64,000 nucleotides of DNA, from positions 372,001-436,000 of the forward strand of contig NZ_JZTW01000001.1 in the NCBI RefSeq assembly GCF_000962805.1, in the 5' to 3' direction. Below the pieces are notes generated by a model that worked only from the letters and a program-made list of their open reading frames with translations, did not search any database and was not told the DNA's origin. Below, in pieces: positions 24,164 to 33,463 of the stretch. Positions within the stretch are counted from its first letter, which is position 1. Every line of letters starts with the position of its first letter. The position numbers and the translations under genes are program-made. The stretch comes from Pseudarthrobacter chlorophenolicus (GTDB lineage Bacteria > Actinomycetota > Actinomycetes > Actinomycetales > Micrococcaceae).

Positions 24164-25132
24164 TCAGTCGTCGAAGGGCTTGAACCGCTCGACCGCTACA
24201 ACGTTGTTGCCCTTTGCGTTGGCCACGTGGCACACCACCAGCTCGCCGGGGGACAGGTACGGGTCCGCGGCGGGGAGCTGGCTGCCCAGCCGCGCCGGCA
24301 TGTGCTTGGCCAGCTGGGCGAGGACGGTGGGCAGGGCCGGACGGTGCGTGCAGACTGCCACAGGTTTCTGCTTGTCGAAAAGCGACTCGATGATGCCGGC
24401 CGTCTTCTTGGGGCTGCGCTCATGCCGGTGCTCCGTCAGTGCCTCCGCCATCTTGACCTTCGCGCCGCTGGCCTTGGCATAAGGAGCCACCGTGGCTACG
24501 CAGCGCAGCCACGGGCTGGTGACCACCCGCGGCGGTTTCCAGGCCTGCAGCAACCTTCCGACGGCTTGAGCCTGCCGGATACCCGTGGCGGCCAGGGGAC
24601 GTTCACCTTCGGCCTTGGTCCAGGAGGAACGTGGCTTGGCCTTGGCGTGGCGGACAACCAGCAGCGGCCAGGTGTCCAGCCCGCCGCGGGCGTGTGCCTC
24701 CCGCAGATGCTGCAGCGGCACGGTATCGGAAGGGTTGGAGAGCAGCGCGGCCGCCTTGTCCGGGCTGCACCACATGACGGAGTCCACCTCCTTGCCGTCC
24801 GGCACGAGGCGTGCGCCATTGACCTTCACTGCCCAGTAGTAGACCACCTTCAACCCCGAAGCCACGTGGTAGTGGATGGGCGGCAGGGGAATGCCCAGCG
24901 GGGCATCAAGCCCAATCTCCTCCCGCACTTCCCGGACTGCGCACTCGGGTACCGTCTCGCCGTCGTCGATCTTGCCTTTTGGCCAGGACCAGTCGTCATA
25001 GCGGGGGCGGTGGATCAGGAGGACCTCCAGGCCATCCCGGTTGGCCCGCCAGGGGATCGCTCCGGCAGCCGTGACAGCTACTGGTTCCCCGGGGTGGTCT
25101 GTTTGGTCTTCTACGAGAGCATCGCTCGACAA
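24164..25132 (-). CDS. MutT1-like NUDIX hydrolase fused to histidine phosphatase domain
   Basis: 322-aa two-domain protein. The NUDIX box is complete at residues 53-75 (G53, E59, R67-E68, E71-E72, G74). A histidine-phosphatase domain follows, with the RH motif at 161-162 (LLVVRHAKAK) and the second His in VAVCTHRPALP. This layout is that of mycobacterial MutT1, which degrades 8-oxo-(d)GTP and diadenosine polyphosphates. TTG start, 10 bp after ppk; the ppk-mutT1 pair is conserved in Actinobacteria. Confidence 0.9.
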   Translation of the reverse strand: MSSDALVEDQTDHPGEPVAVTAAGAIPWRANRDGLEVLLIHRPRYDDWSWPKGKIDDGETVPECAVREVREEIGLDAPLGIPLPPIHYHVASGLKVVYYWAVKVNGARLVPDGKEVDSVMWCSPDKAAALLSNPSDTVPLQHLREAHARGGLDTWPLLVVRHAKAKPRSSWTKAEGERPLAATGIRQAQAVGRLLQAWKPPRVVTSPWLRCVATVAPYAKASGAKVKMAEALTEHRHERSPKKTAGIIESLFDKQKPVAVCTHRPALPTVLAQLAKHMPARLGSQLPAADPYLSPGELVVCHVANAKGNNVVAVERFKPFDD

Positions 25133-25142
25133 AGCCGGGGCC

Positions 25143-27392
25143 CTAACGCCGGCTCAGGCTGCGCTGCCGGGGGCGCGAGGCGAGCAGCCAGGACTGTACG
25201 TCTTCAAGCGGCTTGCCGTCCTCCCCGAGGTGGTGGCGGATCCAATGGCCGTCGTTGTCCAGGTGCCAGCTGGACGTTTCCGGTGCCAGGTAGCGCTGCA
25301 GCAGGTCGAGGACGTACGTGATGTCATCGGCGCTTGCCAGCTGCACCAGGGCCTCCACCCGCCGGTCGAGGTTGCGGTGCATCATATCGGCCGAGCCGAT
25401 GTACACCACAGGGTCTCCGCCGTTGGCGAAGGCAAATACGCGGGAGTGCTCCAGGAACCGGCCCAGGATGGACCGGACGGTGATGTTCTCGCTCAGGCCC
25501 GGAACGCCGGGGCGCAGCGAGCAGATTCCGCGCACCACCACGTCGACTTTCACGCCGGCCTGGGACGCGCGGTAGAGGGAGTCGATGATGGCTTCGTCAA
25601 CCATCGAGTTGACCTTGATCTGCACGCGGCCCGGCTTGCCTGCCCGGGCGTTGCGGATCTCGGTTTCGATCCTGTCGATCAGCCCGGACCGCACGGAACG
25701 CGGAGCCACCAGCAGCCGCTTGAACGTCGATTTGGGAGCGTAGCCGGACAGCTGGTTGAACAGCTTGGACAGGTCCTGGCCCACCTGCTCGTTGGACGTC
25801 AGGAGGCCGAGGTCCTCGTAGTACCGTGCGGTGCGGGGGTGGTAGTTGCCGGTGCCGATGTGGCAGTAGCGGCGCAGGCCATCCACTTCCTGGCGGACCA
25901 CCAGGGACAGCTTGCAGTGCGTCTTCAGGCCCACGATGCCGTACACCACGTGAACGCCGGCCTGTTCCAGCTTGCGGGCCCAGGAGATGTTGGCCTGTTC
26001 ATCGAACCGGGCCTTGATTTCCACCAGGGCCAGCACCTGTTTGCCGGCCTCCGCGGCGTCGATGAGCGCATCGACGATGGGGGAGTCGCCGGAGGTGCGG
26101 TACAGCGTCTGCTTGATGGCCTGCACCTTGGGATCCGCTGCGGCCTGCTCCAGGAAGGCCTGCACGGAGGTGGAGAACGAATCGTACGGGTGGTGAAGGA
26201 GGATGTCGCGGCGGCGCATGGCGGCAAAGACGTTGGCGGCCTTGGACGTCTCGGACTCATTCAGGTACCGGGAGGTGTGCGGTACGTGCTTGGGGTAGTG
26301 CAGGTCGGCGCGGTCGATTCCGCCAATGACGGCGAGGCCGCGGAGGTCCAGCGGAGCCGGTACCGAATAGACCTCGGACTCCTCCACGCCGAGTTCGCGG
26401 ATCAGCAGCGCCCGGATGTTCGGGTTGATGTCATTGGTCAGTTCCAGCCGGACGGGCGGGCCGAACCGGCGGCGCAGCAGTTCCTTCTCGAGAGCCTGCA
26501 GGAGGTTCTCGGCGTCGTCCTCCTCAACCTCCACGTCCTCGTTGCGGGTGACGCGGAACGTGTGGTGTTCCAGGACTTCCATGCCGGGGAAGAGCTTGTC
26601 CAGATGGACGGCGATGACGTCTTCGAGGGCAATGAACCGTGCCACGCGTCCGGCCACGGCGCCTGCGCGCGGGCCGTCAATGGAGATCAGGCGCGGGAGC
26701 TGGTCCGGCACCTTGACGCGGGCGAACAGCTCCTTGTCGCTCACAGGGTTCCGGACCACCACGGCCAGGTTGAGGGACAACCCGGAAATGTAGGGGAAGG
26801 GGTGTGCCGGGTCCACCGCGAGCGGCGTGAGGATGGGGAACACCTTTTCGGCGAACATGACGCTCAGCTGCTGCTGGGCGGCGTCGTCGAGTTCGTCCCA
26901 GTGCATCAGGTGGATGTGCTCATACGCCAGGGCGGGACGGATCTGTTCGGCGTACACCTGGGCGTGGCGCTGCTGCAGCCTGTGGGCTTCGGCGCTGATC
27001 TGTTCCAGCACTTCCACCGGGCTCAGGCCGGCCGGGGAAGGAACGGCCAGTCCGGTGGCGATACGGCGCTTCAGGCCGGCCACCCGGACCATGAAGAACT
27101 CATCGAGGTTGGAGGCGAAGATGGAGAGGAAGTTGACCCGCTCCAGCAGGTGCAGGGTGGGGTCCTCAGCCAGTTCCAGCACCCGGGAGTTGAAGCTCAG
27201 CCAGCTCAGCTCGCGGTCCAGGAAACGGTCCGGGCTGATGTCCCCTTCCGGTTGCAGGTTGGGCGCGAACTCCGGGATGTCGATGCGGTCCTGCGTAGCC
27301 CGGGAGGCCGGAACCTCGGAGGACCCGAAGCGGGCACGGACCGGGGTTGCAGCATCCTGGGACGTGGCTGTTCCGGACGGTTCCGGGTTCAT
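25143..27392 (-). CDS. ppk: RNA degradosome polyphosphate kinase
   Basis: 749-aa PPK1, which reversibly polymerises the gamma-phosphate of ATP into polyphosphate. [19 protein letters not shown] (about residue 57) is the N-terminal signature; the autophosphorylated His is H492 in [32 protein letters not shown] follows, and the C-terminal domain has [22 protein letters not shown] sequence. ATG 27392 has a good AAAAGGAG Shine-Dalgarno. It is cotranscribed with the MutT1-like gene. Confidence 0.97.
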   Translation of the reverse strand: MNPEPSGTATSQDAATPVRARFGSSEVPASRATQDRIDIPEFAPNLQPEGDISPDRFLDRELSWLSFNSRVLELAEDPTLHLLERVNFLSIFASNLDEFFMVRVAGLKRRIATGLAVPSPAGLSPVEVLEQISAEAHRLQQRHAQVYAEQIRPALAYEHIHLMHWDELDDAAQQQLSVMFAEKVFPILTPLAVDPAHPFPYISGLSLNLAVVVRNPVSDKELFARVKVPDQLPRLISIDGPRAGAVAGRVARFIALEDVIAVHLDKLFPGMEVLEHHTFRVTRNEDVEVEEDDAENLLQALEKELLRRRFGPPVRLELTNDINPNIRALLIRELGVEESEVYSVPAPLDLRGLAVIGGIDRADLHYPKHVPHTSRYLNESETSKAANVFAAMRRRDILLHHPYDSFSTSVQAFLEQAAADPKVQAIKQTLYRTSGDSPIVDALIDAAEAGKQVLALVEIKARFDEQANISWARKLEQAGVHVVYGIVGLKTHCKLSLVVRQEVDGLRRYCHIGTGNYHPRTARYYEDLGLLTSNEQVGQDLSKLFNQLSGYAPKSTFKRLLVAPRSVRSGLIDRIETEIRNARAGKPGRVQIKVNSMVDEAIIDSLYRASQAGVKVDVVVRGICSLRPGVPGLSENITVRSILGRFLEHSRVFAFANGGDPVVYIGSADMMHRNLDRRVEALVQLASADDITYVLDLLQRYLAPETSSWHLDNDGHWIRHHLGEDGKPLEDVQSWLLASRPRQRSLSRR

Positions 27393-27520
27393 GGGATCTC
27401 CTTTTACCTGGCGCTTGATGCTGGCGCTTCCGGCCTGCGCGGTTCTGTTTCAACCTTACAAGCATTCACCGCGGTGGAGCCCCTGATGACCGCCCCCGCC
27501 GGGTGAATCAGCCGGCTTGC

Positions 27521-28492
27521 CTAACCTTGCTTCACCGGCCCGTACATGACGTCCATGTCCCAGCGGGTGAACCCCAACCTGCGGTAGAGCGAGACGGCCG
27601 GTGTGTTGTCCGCGTCCGTGTACAGCATTACGGCGTGCAGCCCAAGGTCCTGCAGGTATTTGATGCCGGCAAGCGTCAGGGCCTTCCCCAGGCCGGAACC
27701 CTGCGCTTCAGGTGCCACGCCCACTACGTAGACTTCGCCGATGGCGGGATGCGATCCGTGCCTGGGATGGACCTTCGTCCAGTGGAACCCCAGCACCTGG
27801 CCGGCGGCGTCCACGGCGAGGAGGAACCCTGCGGGGTCGAACCAGTCTTCCTCCATGCGTGCCGCCAGGTCCGCCCGGGTGAGGCTGCCCTGTTCGGGGT
27901 GGTGCGCGAAGGCCGCACTGTTGACGGCCAGCCACGCGTCCTCGTCCCGGCCGGGCACGAACGGCCGCAGCGACACACCTTCCGGAAGTACTGCCTCGGG
28001 AAGGTCCGCCTCCGCCGTCGTCATCCGCATCTTCCACAACTCCCGCACCGGGGCGTAGCCGTACCGTGCGGCGAGGTCGGCGGCGGCCTCGTGGTTGCCG
28101 TGGGACCAGGCCTTCAGGCCGTCGAAACCCCGGCGGTCCTGCAGTGCCCGCACCAGCCGGTCAGCCACTCCCTGGTTCCGGTACGAAGGGTGCACCGCAA
28201 TTTCCAGCACACCGCTGTGGTCCGGTTCCTCCACTACGACGGCGAACCCTGCCAGGTCCTGGCCGGTGGCCGGATCCGAGTCCTCATCCGGGGCGTACAG
28301 GGCCAGGGTCAGCAGCGAGTGGTCTGCAGAATCGCCGGCGCGCATGGTCACCAGTGTCTGCTCGGAGATCGAGGGATTGCCGTCGGACTCTTCGGCCGCA
28401 GCCAGGAGGTCGCGGCAGTCCTTCAGGAGTTGCCGGTCAACCCCGCCTTGGACAACATGGACGGGCCATTTCTCGGGGTGCGCTGGAGTCAT
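27521..28492 (-). CDS. mshD: Mycothiol synthase
   Basis: 323-aa tandem GNAT protein that acetylates Cys-GlcN-Ins in the last step of mycothiol synthesis, the actinobacterial replacement for glutathione. The two GNAT cores are visible: LEIAVHPSYRNQGVADRLV (about residues 95-115) and VGVAPEAQGSGLGKAL with NTPAVSLYRRLGFTRWD at the C terminus. Leaderless promoter. It is adjacent to glnR, as in M. tuberculosis (Rv0818-Rv0819). Confidence 0.95.
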   Translation of the reverse strand: MTPAHPEKWPVHVVQGGVDRQLLKDCRDLLAAAEESDGNPSISEQTLVTMRAGDSADHSLLTLALYAPDEDSDPATGQDLAGFAVVVEEPDHSGVLEIAVHPSYRNQGVADRLVRALQDRRGFDGLKAWSHGNHEAAADLAARYGYAPVRELWKMRMTTAEADLPEAVLPEGVSLRPFVPGRDEDAWLAVNSAAFAHHPEQGSLTRADLAARMEEDWFDPAGFLLAVDAAGQVLGFHWTKVHPRHGSHPAIGEVYVVGVAPEAQGSGLGKALTLAGIKYLQDLGLHAVMLYTDADNTPAVSLYRRLGFTRWDMDVMYGPVKQG

Positions 28493-28498
28493 GAAGCT

Positions 28499-28504
28499 AG
28501 GCTA
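28499..28504 (-). promoter_or_regulatory. -10 box TAGCCT, leaderless mshD promoter
   Basis: Minus-strand hexamer 6 nt before ATG 28492, inside the 32-bp gap after the glnR stop. Confidence 0.5.
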
Positions 28505-28524
28505 CGGGATCAGGCGCCAGTGGC

Positions 28525-29223
28525 TCAGGCTTCGGTCAGTTCGTCTTCCTGCTGCCGCACCAGGGTCAGCCGGTAGCCAACGTTCCGCACGGTGCTGATC
28601 AGGTTCTCGTGGTCGGCGCCCAGCTTGGCGCGCAGGCGCCGGACGTGGACGTCAACGGTGCGGGTGCCGCCGTAGTAGTCGTAGCCCCACACCTCGGTCA
28701 GCAGCTGCTGCCGGGTGAAGACGCGGCCCGGGTGCTGGGCCAGGTACTTGAGGAGCTCGAATTCCTTGAACGTCAGGTTCAGGGGAGCGCCGTTGACCCT
28801 GGCGGTGTAGCTCGCCTCATCGATGACGACGCCGGCGGCGCGGATTTCGCTGGGAGCGTCATCCTGCTCCGGGACGGCGCGGGCCACGGAGAGCCTGATG
28901 CGCGCTTCAACCTCGGCGGGCCCGGCGGAGTCGAGGACGATGTCATCCACCGCCCAGGCCGATGAAACAGCGGCCATGCCGCCTTCAGTCAGGATCAGGA
29001 CCAGCGGTGCGCTGAGGCCGGTGGCTTTCAGGAGCTGGGTGAGGGACCGGGCGCCAACAAGGTCCTTGCGCGCATCCAGCAGGACGATGTCGCAGGGGTC
29101 CGTTTCGAGGAGCGCGGTGGGCTCCGCAGGGAGGATGTGAACGCGGTGGTTCAGCAGTTCCAGGGCAGGCAGGATGTCTACCGACGAGCCGGTGCTGTTC
29201 GTTAAGAGCAGGATGTGCGACAT
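28525..29223 (-). CDS. glnR: GlnR-type orphan OmpR/PhoB-family regulator
   Basis: 232-aa response-regulator-like protein with a C-terminal OmpR winged helix ([52 protein letters not shown]). The receiver domain keeps the Asp ([10 protein letters not shown]) but lacks the usual acidic pocket at the N terminus ([10 protein letters not shown]), as in GlnR proteins, which work without a dedicated kinase. GlnR controls nitrogen assimilation genes. The identification rests on this N-terminal pattern and the mshD neighbour. ATG 29223 with GGAGGAAC Shine-Dalgarno. Confidence 0.88.
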   Translation of the reverse strand: MSHILLLTNSTGSSVDILPALELLNHRVHILPAEPTALLETDPCDIVLLDARKDLVGARSLTQLLKATGLSAPLVLILTEGGMAAVSSAWAVDDIVLDSAGPAEVEARIRLSVARAVPEQDDAPSEIRAAGVVIDEASYTARVNGAPLNLTFKEFELLKYLAQHPGRVFTRQQLLTEVWGYDYYGGTRTVDVHVRRLRAKLGADHENLISTVRNVGYRLTLVRQQEDELTEA

Positions 29224-29471
29224 TGTTCCTCCATGGGCTGTCCGCGCATCATCGGGCGACTGAGCTGATGCTTGAGTATACCCGGCAGGCCCTCCCGAAC
29301 CAGAGATTCCAGCGCCCCGGCAGTCCATTTTGCGACATATGCCGTTCATATAGGGCAGGATTGGGCGGGGGCGGACACGCCCTTTGAAGAGGCGGTTCCA
29401 CGCCTAGTGCCAATGCCAGGACGGGATGACAGCGCAGTGAGTGCAGTAACGATTCACAGGCCGGTTTCCAT

Positions 29472-30239
29472 ATGACGGCGGACCTGCAGGCGCCTGCCCG
29501 CTCTCTTGGTTCCTGGACCATCGGTGTCGTCGGCATCGCCGGCCTGGCCGCCATCATCGCCGGTGTTTACGTCTCCCGTGAAGCCTTGGCCGCCGTTGCC
29601 GTAGTAATTGCCCTCGCAGTGGGGATCGGCTGGCCGCACTTCCTCCGGATTCCGGCCAAGAAAACACTCGCGGCCGTCATCGCACTGCCCGGTGCCGGGT
29701 CTGCCCTGGCCGCCTTGTGGGCGCCTGCGCCCGGTTACCTGGACTGGACCCCCGGTTTCGTAGCGGTGGGCATGATGGCCGTCTTCGTAGTGCAGCTCAT
29801 CCGCGGTACGGGCCAGGCGCAGCGGCTGGAGTCCACCCTGGGCTGCTGCGTGGGCGTGCTGCTTTCCTGCCTGGGCGCGGGATGGGTTGCCGGCGCCCGG
29901 TTCAACGGCGTCCGCGAGATGCTGCTGGTGGCCGCGATCAGCGCAGCAGTGGCCCTGCTTGCCGGGCTGATCCGCTGGCCGGACAACGTCATCGCCCCGC
30001 TGTGCATCGTGCTTGCCGGTCTGGCTGGCCCGCTTGCCGGGCTGGTGCTCTCAGACATCGCTGTCCTGCCGGCAGCCATCTTCGGCGTGGTGGTGGGTGC
30101 GGTCCTTGCAAGTTTCCGGCGCCTGGTCACCCTGCGGGGTGCGCCGTTGAACTTTGCGGCGGCCCTCGGCATGGGCCTTGCGCCGGTCTCGGCCGTCGGC
30201 TCGCTCGCTTACTTCATAGACAAACTACTCATCTTCTGA
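29472..30239 (+). CDS. Conserved multi-pass membrane protein (unknown function)
   Basis: 255-aa protein with about eight TM helices (starting at residues 15, 38, 62, 88, 118, 145, 172, 205 roughly) and no cytoplasmic domain. Permease-like in composition, but no family could be assigned. ATG start with no clear Shine-Dalgarno. Divergent from glnR across 248 bp; the tiny gene at 30257 follows. Confidence 0.75.
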   Translation: MTADLQAPARSLGSWTIGVVGIAGLAAIIAGVYVSREALAAVAVVIALAVGIGWPHFLRIPAKKTLAAVIALPGAGSALAALWAPAPGYLDWTPGFVAVGMMAVFVVQLIRGTGQAQRLESTLGCCVGVLLSCLGAGWVAGARFNGVREMLLVAAISAAVALLAGLIRWPDNVIAPLCIVLAGLAGPLAGLVLSDIAVLPAAIFGVVVGAVLASFRRLVTLRGAPLNFAAALGMGLAPVSAVGSLAYFIDKLLIF

Positions 30240-30244
30240 CGGGT

Positions 30245-30250
30245 TAGGAT
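30245..30250 (+). promoter_or_regulatory. -10 box TAGGAT, leaderless promoter of a micro-gene
   Basis: Hexamer 6 nt before ATG 30257, just after the stop of the preceding membrane protein gene. Confidence 0.55.
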
Positions 30251-30256
30251 GGCATC

Positions 30257-30370
30257 ATGTCCGTACTTGCATTTGAAATCTTCTTCCTTGTCCTGCTCGG
30301 CATTGCGAGCCTGTCCATGGCTTGGTTCGCCGGCTTTGTGGTCTACCGCCTCTTCAAGGGCCAGAAGTAA
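30257..30370 (+). CDS. 37-aa single-helix membrane micro-protein
   Basis: A short frame encoding one hydrophobic helix (EIFFLVLLGIASLSMAWFAG, residues 7-26) followed by a basic end (VVYRLFKGQK). It has its own -10 box at the leaderless distance and codon use like its neighbours. The C-terminal end suggests an N-out topology with a cytoplasmic tail. Function unknown; small enough to be missed by gene callers. Confidence 0.65.
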   Translation: MSVLAFEIFFLVLLGIASLSMAWFAGFVVYRLFKGQK

Positions 30371-30409
30371 ACCAGCCTTCCGATCCCGCAGTTTCTCGAG
30401 GTAAACGCC

Positions 30410-31018
30410 GTGCCCATTGAGATTCCCACAGATCTGACTCCGGAACTTGTTCCCCTTTCCTGGCTCATTGGTGAGTGGGAAGGCCGTGGCCGCCTTGGCA
30501 GCGGTGACGAGGATTCCGAGCACTTCCTGCAGCACGTCTCCTTCACCCACAACGGTCTGCCGTACCTGCAGTACCGGGCGGAGAGCTGGCTGACGGACGA
30601 CGACGGCACGCGCCTGCGGCCCCTTACGGTCGAGACCGGCTTCTGGGCACTGGAGCGCAAGCAGCTTGACGCCGACGGCGGCCCCGGCCTGGTGCCCGCG
30701 GACATCGTGCCTGCGCTCAAGAGCGCCGACGAAGTGGAAGCCCTGCGCAACAGCGAGGGCGGATTCGACATTTCGGTGTCCATCTCCCACCCGGGCGGCA
30801 TCTCCGAGCTGTACTACGGCCAGATCAAGGGCCCGCAGATCCAGCTCACCACCGACATGGTGATGCGCGGCAGCCACTCCAAGGACTACAGTGCCGCCAC
30901 GCGGATCTTCGGTCTGGTGGACGGCAACCTGTTGTGGCGGTGGGACGTTGCAACGGGAGGGGACGCGGGCAAGGGGCTTGAAGCCCATGCCTCGGCGTTC
31001 CTGGCGCGGGTTTCATAA
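30410..31018 (+). CDS. FABP-family heme-binding protein (nitrobindin)
   Basis: 202-aa single-domain beta-barrel of the nitrobindin/THAP4-like (former DUF1794) family. LSWLIGEWEGRGRLG near residue 15 holds the family G-x-W-x-G-x-G motif; LTTDMVMRGSHSKDYSAATR lies in the barrel, and the proximal heme His is expected near the C terminus in GLEAHASAFLARV. Relatives bind ferric heme and scavenge NO or peroxynitrite. GTG start at 30410. M. tuberculosis has a homologue (Rv0813c) close to glnR. Confidence 0.9.
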   Translation: MPIEIPTDLTPELVPLSWLIGEWEGRGRLGSGDEDSEHFLQHVSFTHNGLPYLQYRAESWLTDDDGTRLRPLTVETGFWALERKQLDADGGPGLVPADIVPALKSADEVEALRNSEGGFDISVSISHPGGISELYYGQIKGPQIQLTTDMVMRGSHSKDYSAATRIFGLVDGNLLWRWDVATGGDAGKGLEAHASAFLARVS

Positions 31019-31048
31019 CCAGAAGGTCCACCAGCAGGGAGAAGCGCC

Positions 31049-31771
31049 GTGGCAATCGAAGGAACACCCGGAACCTACAGCGATCTCAAGGCTGTCTTCT
31101 TCAACGGCACGCTCAAGAAGTCGCCGCAGACCTCCAATACTGACGGCCTGATCAACATCAGCCGGCTGATCATGGAGAAACAGGGCGTAAGCACCCGGGT
31201 AATCCGCACGGTGGACCACGACATCGCCAGCGGGGTCTACCCGGACATGACACAGTACGGGTGGGCCACCGACGAATGGCCCGAGCTCTACCCCGCGGTC
31301 CAGGAAGCTGACATCATGGTGGTGGCCGGGCCAATCTGGCTGGGCGACAACTCATCGCAGACCAAGAAGCTGATTGAACGCCTCTACGCCCATTCCGGTG
31401 AACTCAACAGCAAAGGCCAGTGGGCGTTCTATCCCAAAGTGGGCGGTTGCCTGATCACGGGCAACGAGGACGGCATCAAGCACTGCGCCATGAATGTCCT
31501 CTACAGCCTGCAGCACATCGGGTTCAGCATTCCGCCGCAGGCCGACGCCGGATGGATCGGGCCGGTTGGCCCCGGCCCCAGCTACCTCGACGAAGGCTCG
31601 GGCGGGCCGGAAAGCGACTTCACCAACCGGAACACCACCTTCATGACGTGGAACCTCCTGCACCTGGCCCGGACCCTCAAGGACGCCGGCGGCTACCCGG
31701 CCTACGGAAACCTTCCCCAGGAATGGACCGCCGGGACCAGGTTCGACTTCGAAAACCCCGAGTACCGGTAG
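31049..31771 (+). CDS. Flavodoxin-fold NAD(P)H-dependent oxidoreductase
   Basis: 240-aa FMN-binding protein of the NADPH-dependent FMN reductase/WrbA-like group. AVFFNGTLKKSPQTSNTDGL near the N terminus is the FMN phosphate loop; ADIMVVAGPIWLGDNSSQTKKLIERLY is the second FMN-contact block. GTG start, 30 bp after the nitrobindin gene, with AGGGAGAAG upstream, so the two are probably cotranscribed. Electron acceptor unknown. Confidence 0.87.
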   Translation: MAIEGTPGTYSDLKAVFFNGTLKKSPQTSNTDGLINISRLIMEKQGVSTRVIRTVDHDIASGVYPDMTQYGWATDEWPELYPAVQEADIMVVAGPIWLGDNSSQTKKLIERLYAHSGELNSKGQWAFYPKVGGCLITGNEDGIKHCAMNVLYSLQHIGFSIPPQADAGWIGPVGPGPSYLDEGSGGPESDFTNRNTTFMTWNLLHLARTLKDAGGYPAYGNLPQEWTAGTRFDFENPEYR

Positions 31772-31890
31772 AAACTCAACCACCCCGCAATACCCCGCAG
31801 GCCAAGCAAGGGACCAGGGGCACATGGCCCGGGTCCCAGGTTCCGGCGACACCGCGGAATACAGACTGACTGAAGGACGTTCTCCCCAAT

Positions 31891-32976
31891 ATGACTACTC
31901 CCAGCCCCCTTTTGTCGCGCCCCGGAGCTGTCGAGGCGGCCGGTGCGGATGCCGGCGTCGCGGCCCACTATGGCGAGCCTCTCCGGGAGCAGCGTGCCCT
32001 CGCGGCCGGAACCGCCGTCGTCGACCTCTCCTCCCGCGGCGTTGTCACCGTCACCGGGCCGGACCGGCTGAGCTGGCTGAACACGCTGTCATCCCAGCAG
32101 GTGACGGCCCTCCAGCCGGGGGAGTCCAGCGAACTGCTGCTCCTGAGCGTGCAGGGACGCATCGAGTTTGATGCGCGCATCGTTGATGACGGCGGCACCG
32201 CCTGGCTGATCGTTGAAGGCGCCGAAGCCGCTCCGCTGGCTGAGTACCTCAACAGGATGAAGTTCATGCTGCGGGTGGAGATTGCGGACGCCTCGGCCGA
32301 CTGGGCAGTGGTGGGCAGCACCGCCGCCGTGCCCGAGTGGGCCTCGCTGGTGGCCTGGCAGGACCCGTGGCCGCACGTCTCTGCCGGCGGCTACTCGTAC
32401 GCCACCGTTGCCGAAGAGAGCCATCCCGGGCTGGAACGGCCGTGGTTCGAGTACCTCGTCCCCGCCGCCGAACTGGAACAGATGGTGGCGGACCGGCCGC
32501 TCGCCGGCGTCATGTCGTCCGAAGCGCTGCGCATCGCTGCCTGGCGTCCCCGGATCGGAGCCGAAACCGATGACAAGACAATTCCGCATGAACTGGACCT
32601 GCTCCGCACCGCAGTCCACCTGGCCAAGGGCTGCTACAAGGGCCAGGAAACCATCGCCCGCGTCCACAACCTGGGGCACCCGCCGCGGCGCCTCGTGTTC
32701 CTTCAGCTGGATGGTTCGCAGCACACGCTCCCGGCCGCCGGCAGCGTGGTCCTTGCCGGAGACCGCAAAGTGGGAACGGTCACATCCGTGGCGCAGCACT
32801 ACGAGATGGGGCCGGTGGCGCTGGCGGTCATAAAGCGGTCCGTAGCCCCGGATGAAATACTGACGGTCCTGGACGGGGACGAGCCGTACACCGCCGGACA
32901 GGAACTCATCGTTGCCCCCGACGCCGGCCAGGTGGTGGGGCGCCAGACCGGATTCCTCAGGGGGCCACGCGCATGA
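31891..32976 (+). CDS. ygfZ: YgfZ/GcvT-like folate-binding Fe-S maintenance protein
   Basis: 361-aa GcvT-fold protein of the YgfZ (IBA57) family, which uses folate to help build or repair Fe-S clusters in certain enzymes. The diagnostic motif KGCYKGQE starts at K246, with the essential C248; DLSSRGVVTVTGPDRLSWLNT near the N terminus is the GcvT-like folate region. ATG 31891 follows GAAGGACG. The next gene overlaps it by 4 bp. Confidence 0.93.
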   Translation: MTTPSPLLSRPGAVEAAGADAGVAAHYGEPLREQRALAAGTAVVDLSSRGVVTVTGPDRLSWLNTLSSQQVTALQPGESSELLLLSVQGRIEFDARIVDDGGTAWLIVEGAEAAPLAEYLNRMKFMLRVEIADASADWAVVGSTAAVPEWASLVAWQDPWPHVSAGGYSYATVAEESHPGLERPWFEYLVPAAELEQMVADRPLAGVMSSEALRIAAWRPRIGAETDDKTIPHELDLLRTAVHLAKGCYKGQETIARVHNLGHPPRRLVFLQLDGSQHTLPAAGSVVLAGDRKVGTVTSVAQHYEMGPVALAVIKRSVAPDEILTVLDGDEPYTAGQELIVAPDAGQVVGRQTGFLRGPRA

Positions 32977-33413
32977 CAGAACACGGAAACGCCACACCGG
33001 GGCAGCACGCCGCCGCAGCCGGGGTCACAGGAGCAGGGCAGGACGACGACGCCGTCGCTTTGGCCCACAGCCTCTTCCAGGCAGCCAGGGACGGGAACAC
33101 CGAACTGCTCCGCGCCTACCTCGGCGCCGGTGCGCCAGCCACCCTCACCAATGCCGCCGGAGATTCCCTCCTGATGCTGGCCGCCTACCATGGCCACGCC
33201 GACACGGTGCGCCTGGTGCTCGAACACGGTGCCGAGGCAAATACCGCCAACGACCGCGGCCAGACGCCGCTGGCCGGTGCGGCGTTCAAAGGGTATACGG
33301 ACGTAGCCCGGGTCCTTCTGGACGCCGGCGCAGATCCCGACGCCGGAGCGCCGTCGGCGCGCGCGGCCGCGCAAATGTTTGCCCGCCAGGAGATCCTCGA
33401 CCTCCTGGGCTGA
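32973..33413 (+). CDS. Ankyrin-repeat protein
   Basis: 146-aa protein with about three ankyrin repeats: LFQAARDGNTELLRAYLGAG, LLMLAAYHGHADTVRLVLEHG and PLAGAAFKGYTDVARVLLDAG, each about 33 residues. It is probably a small protein-protein interaction module in the cytoplasm. Coupled to ygfZ by an ATGA overlap. Partner unknown. Confidence 0.9.
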   Translation: MTEHGNATPGQHAAAAGVTGAGQDDDAVALAHSLFQAARDGNTELLRAYLGAGAPATLTNAAGDSLLMLAAYHGHADTVRLVLEHGAEANTANDRGQTPLAGAAFKGYTDVARVLLDAGADPDAGAPSARAAAQMFARQEILDLLG

Positions 33414-33463
33414 GCCCCCCGGGTCCGCCCGGCAACCACATAATGACTTTGAAGGATGACCGG

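Noticed and set aside
25041..27506. A long plus-strand frame opposite ppk
   Set aside because: Antisense shadow of ppk; no ribosome site or family match.
29416..29466. GlnR-box-like GTAAC/GTTTC pair in the glnR upstream region
   Set aside because: Order and spacing of the half-sites do not match the GTnAC-n6-GAAAC arrangement expected for a GlnR site.
32912..33463. Extended N terminus of the DHA2 MFS gene
   Set aside because: The extension overlaps the ankyrin gene, is Arg/Gly-rich and lacks similarity. ATG 33464 has a good Shine-Dalgarno.
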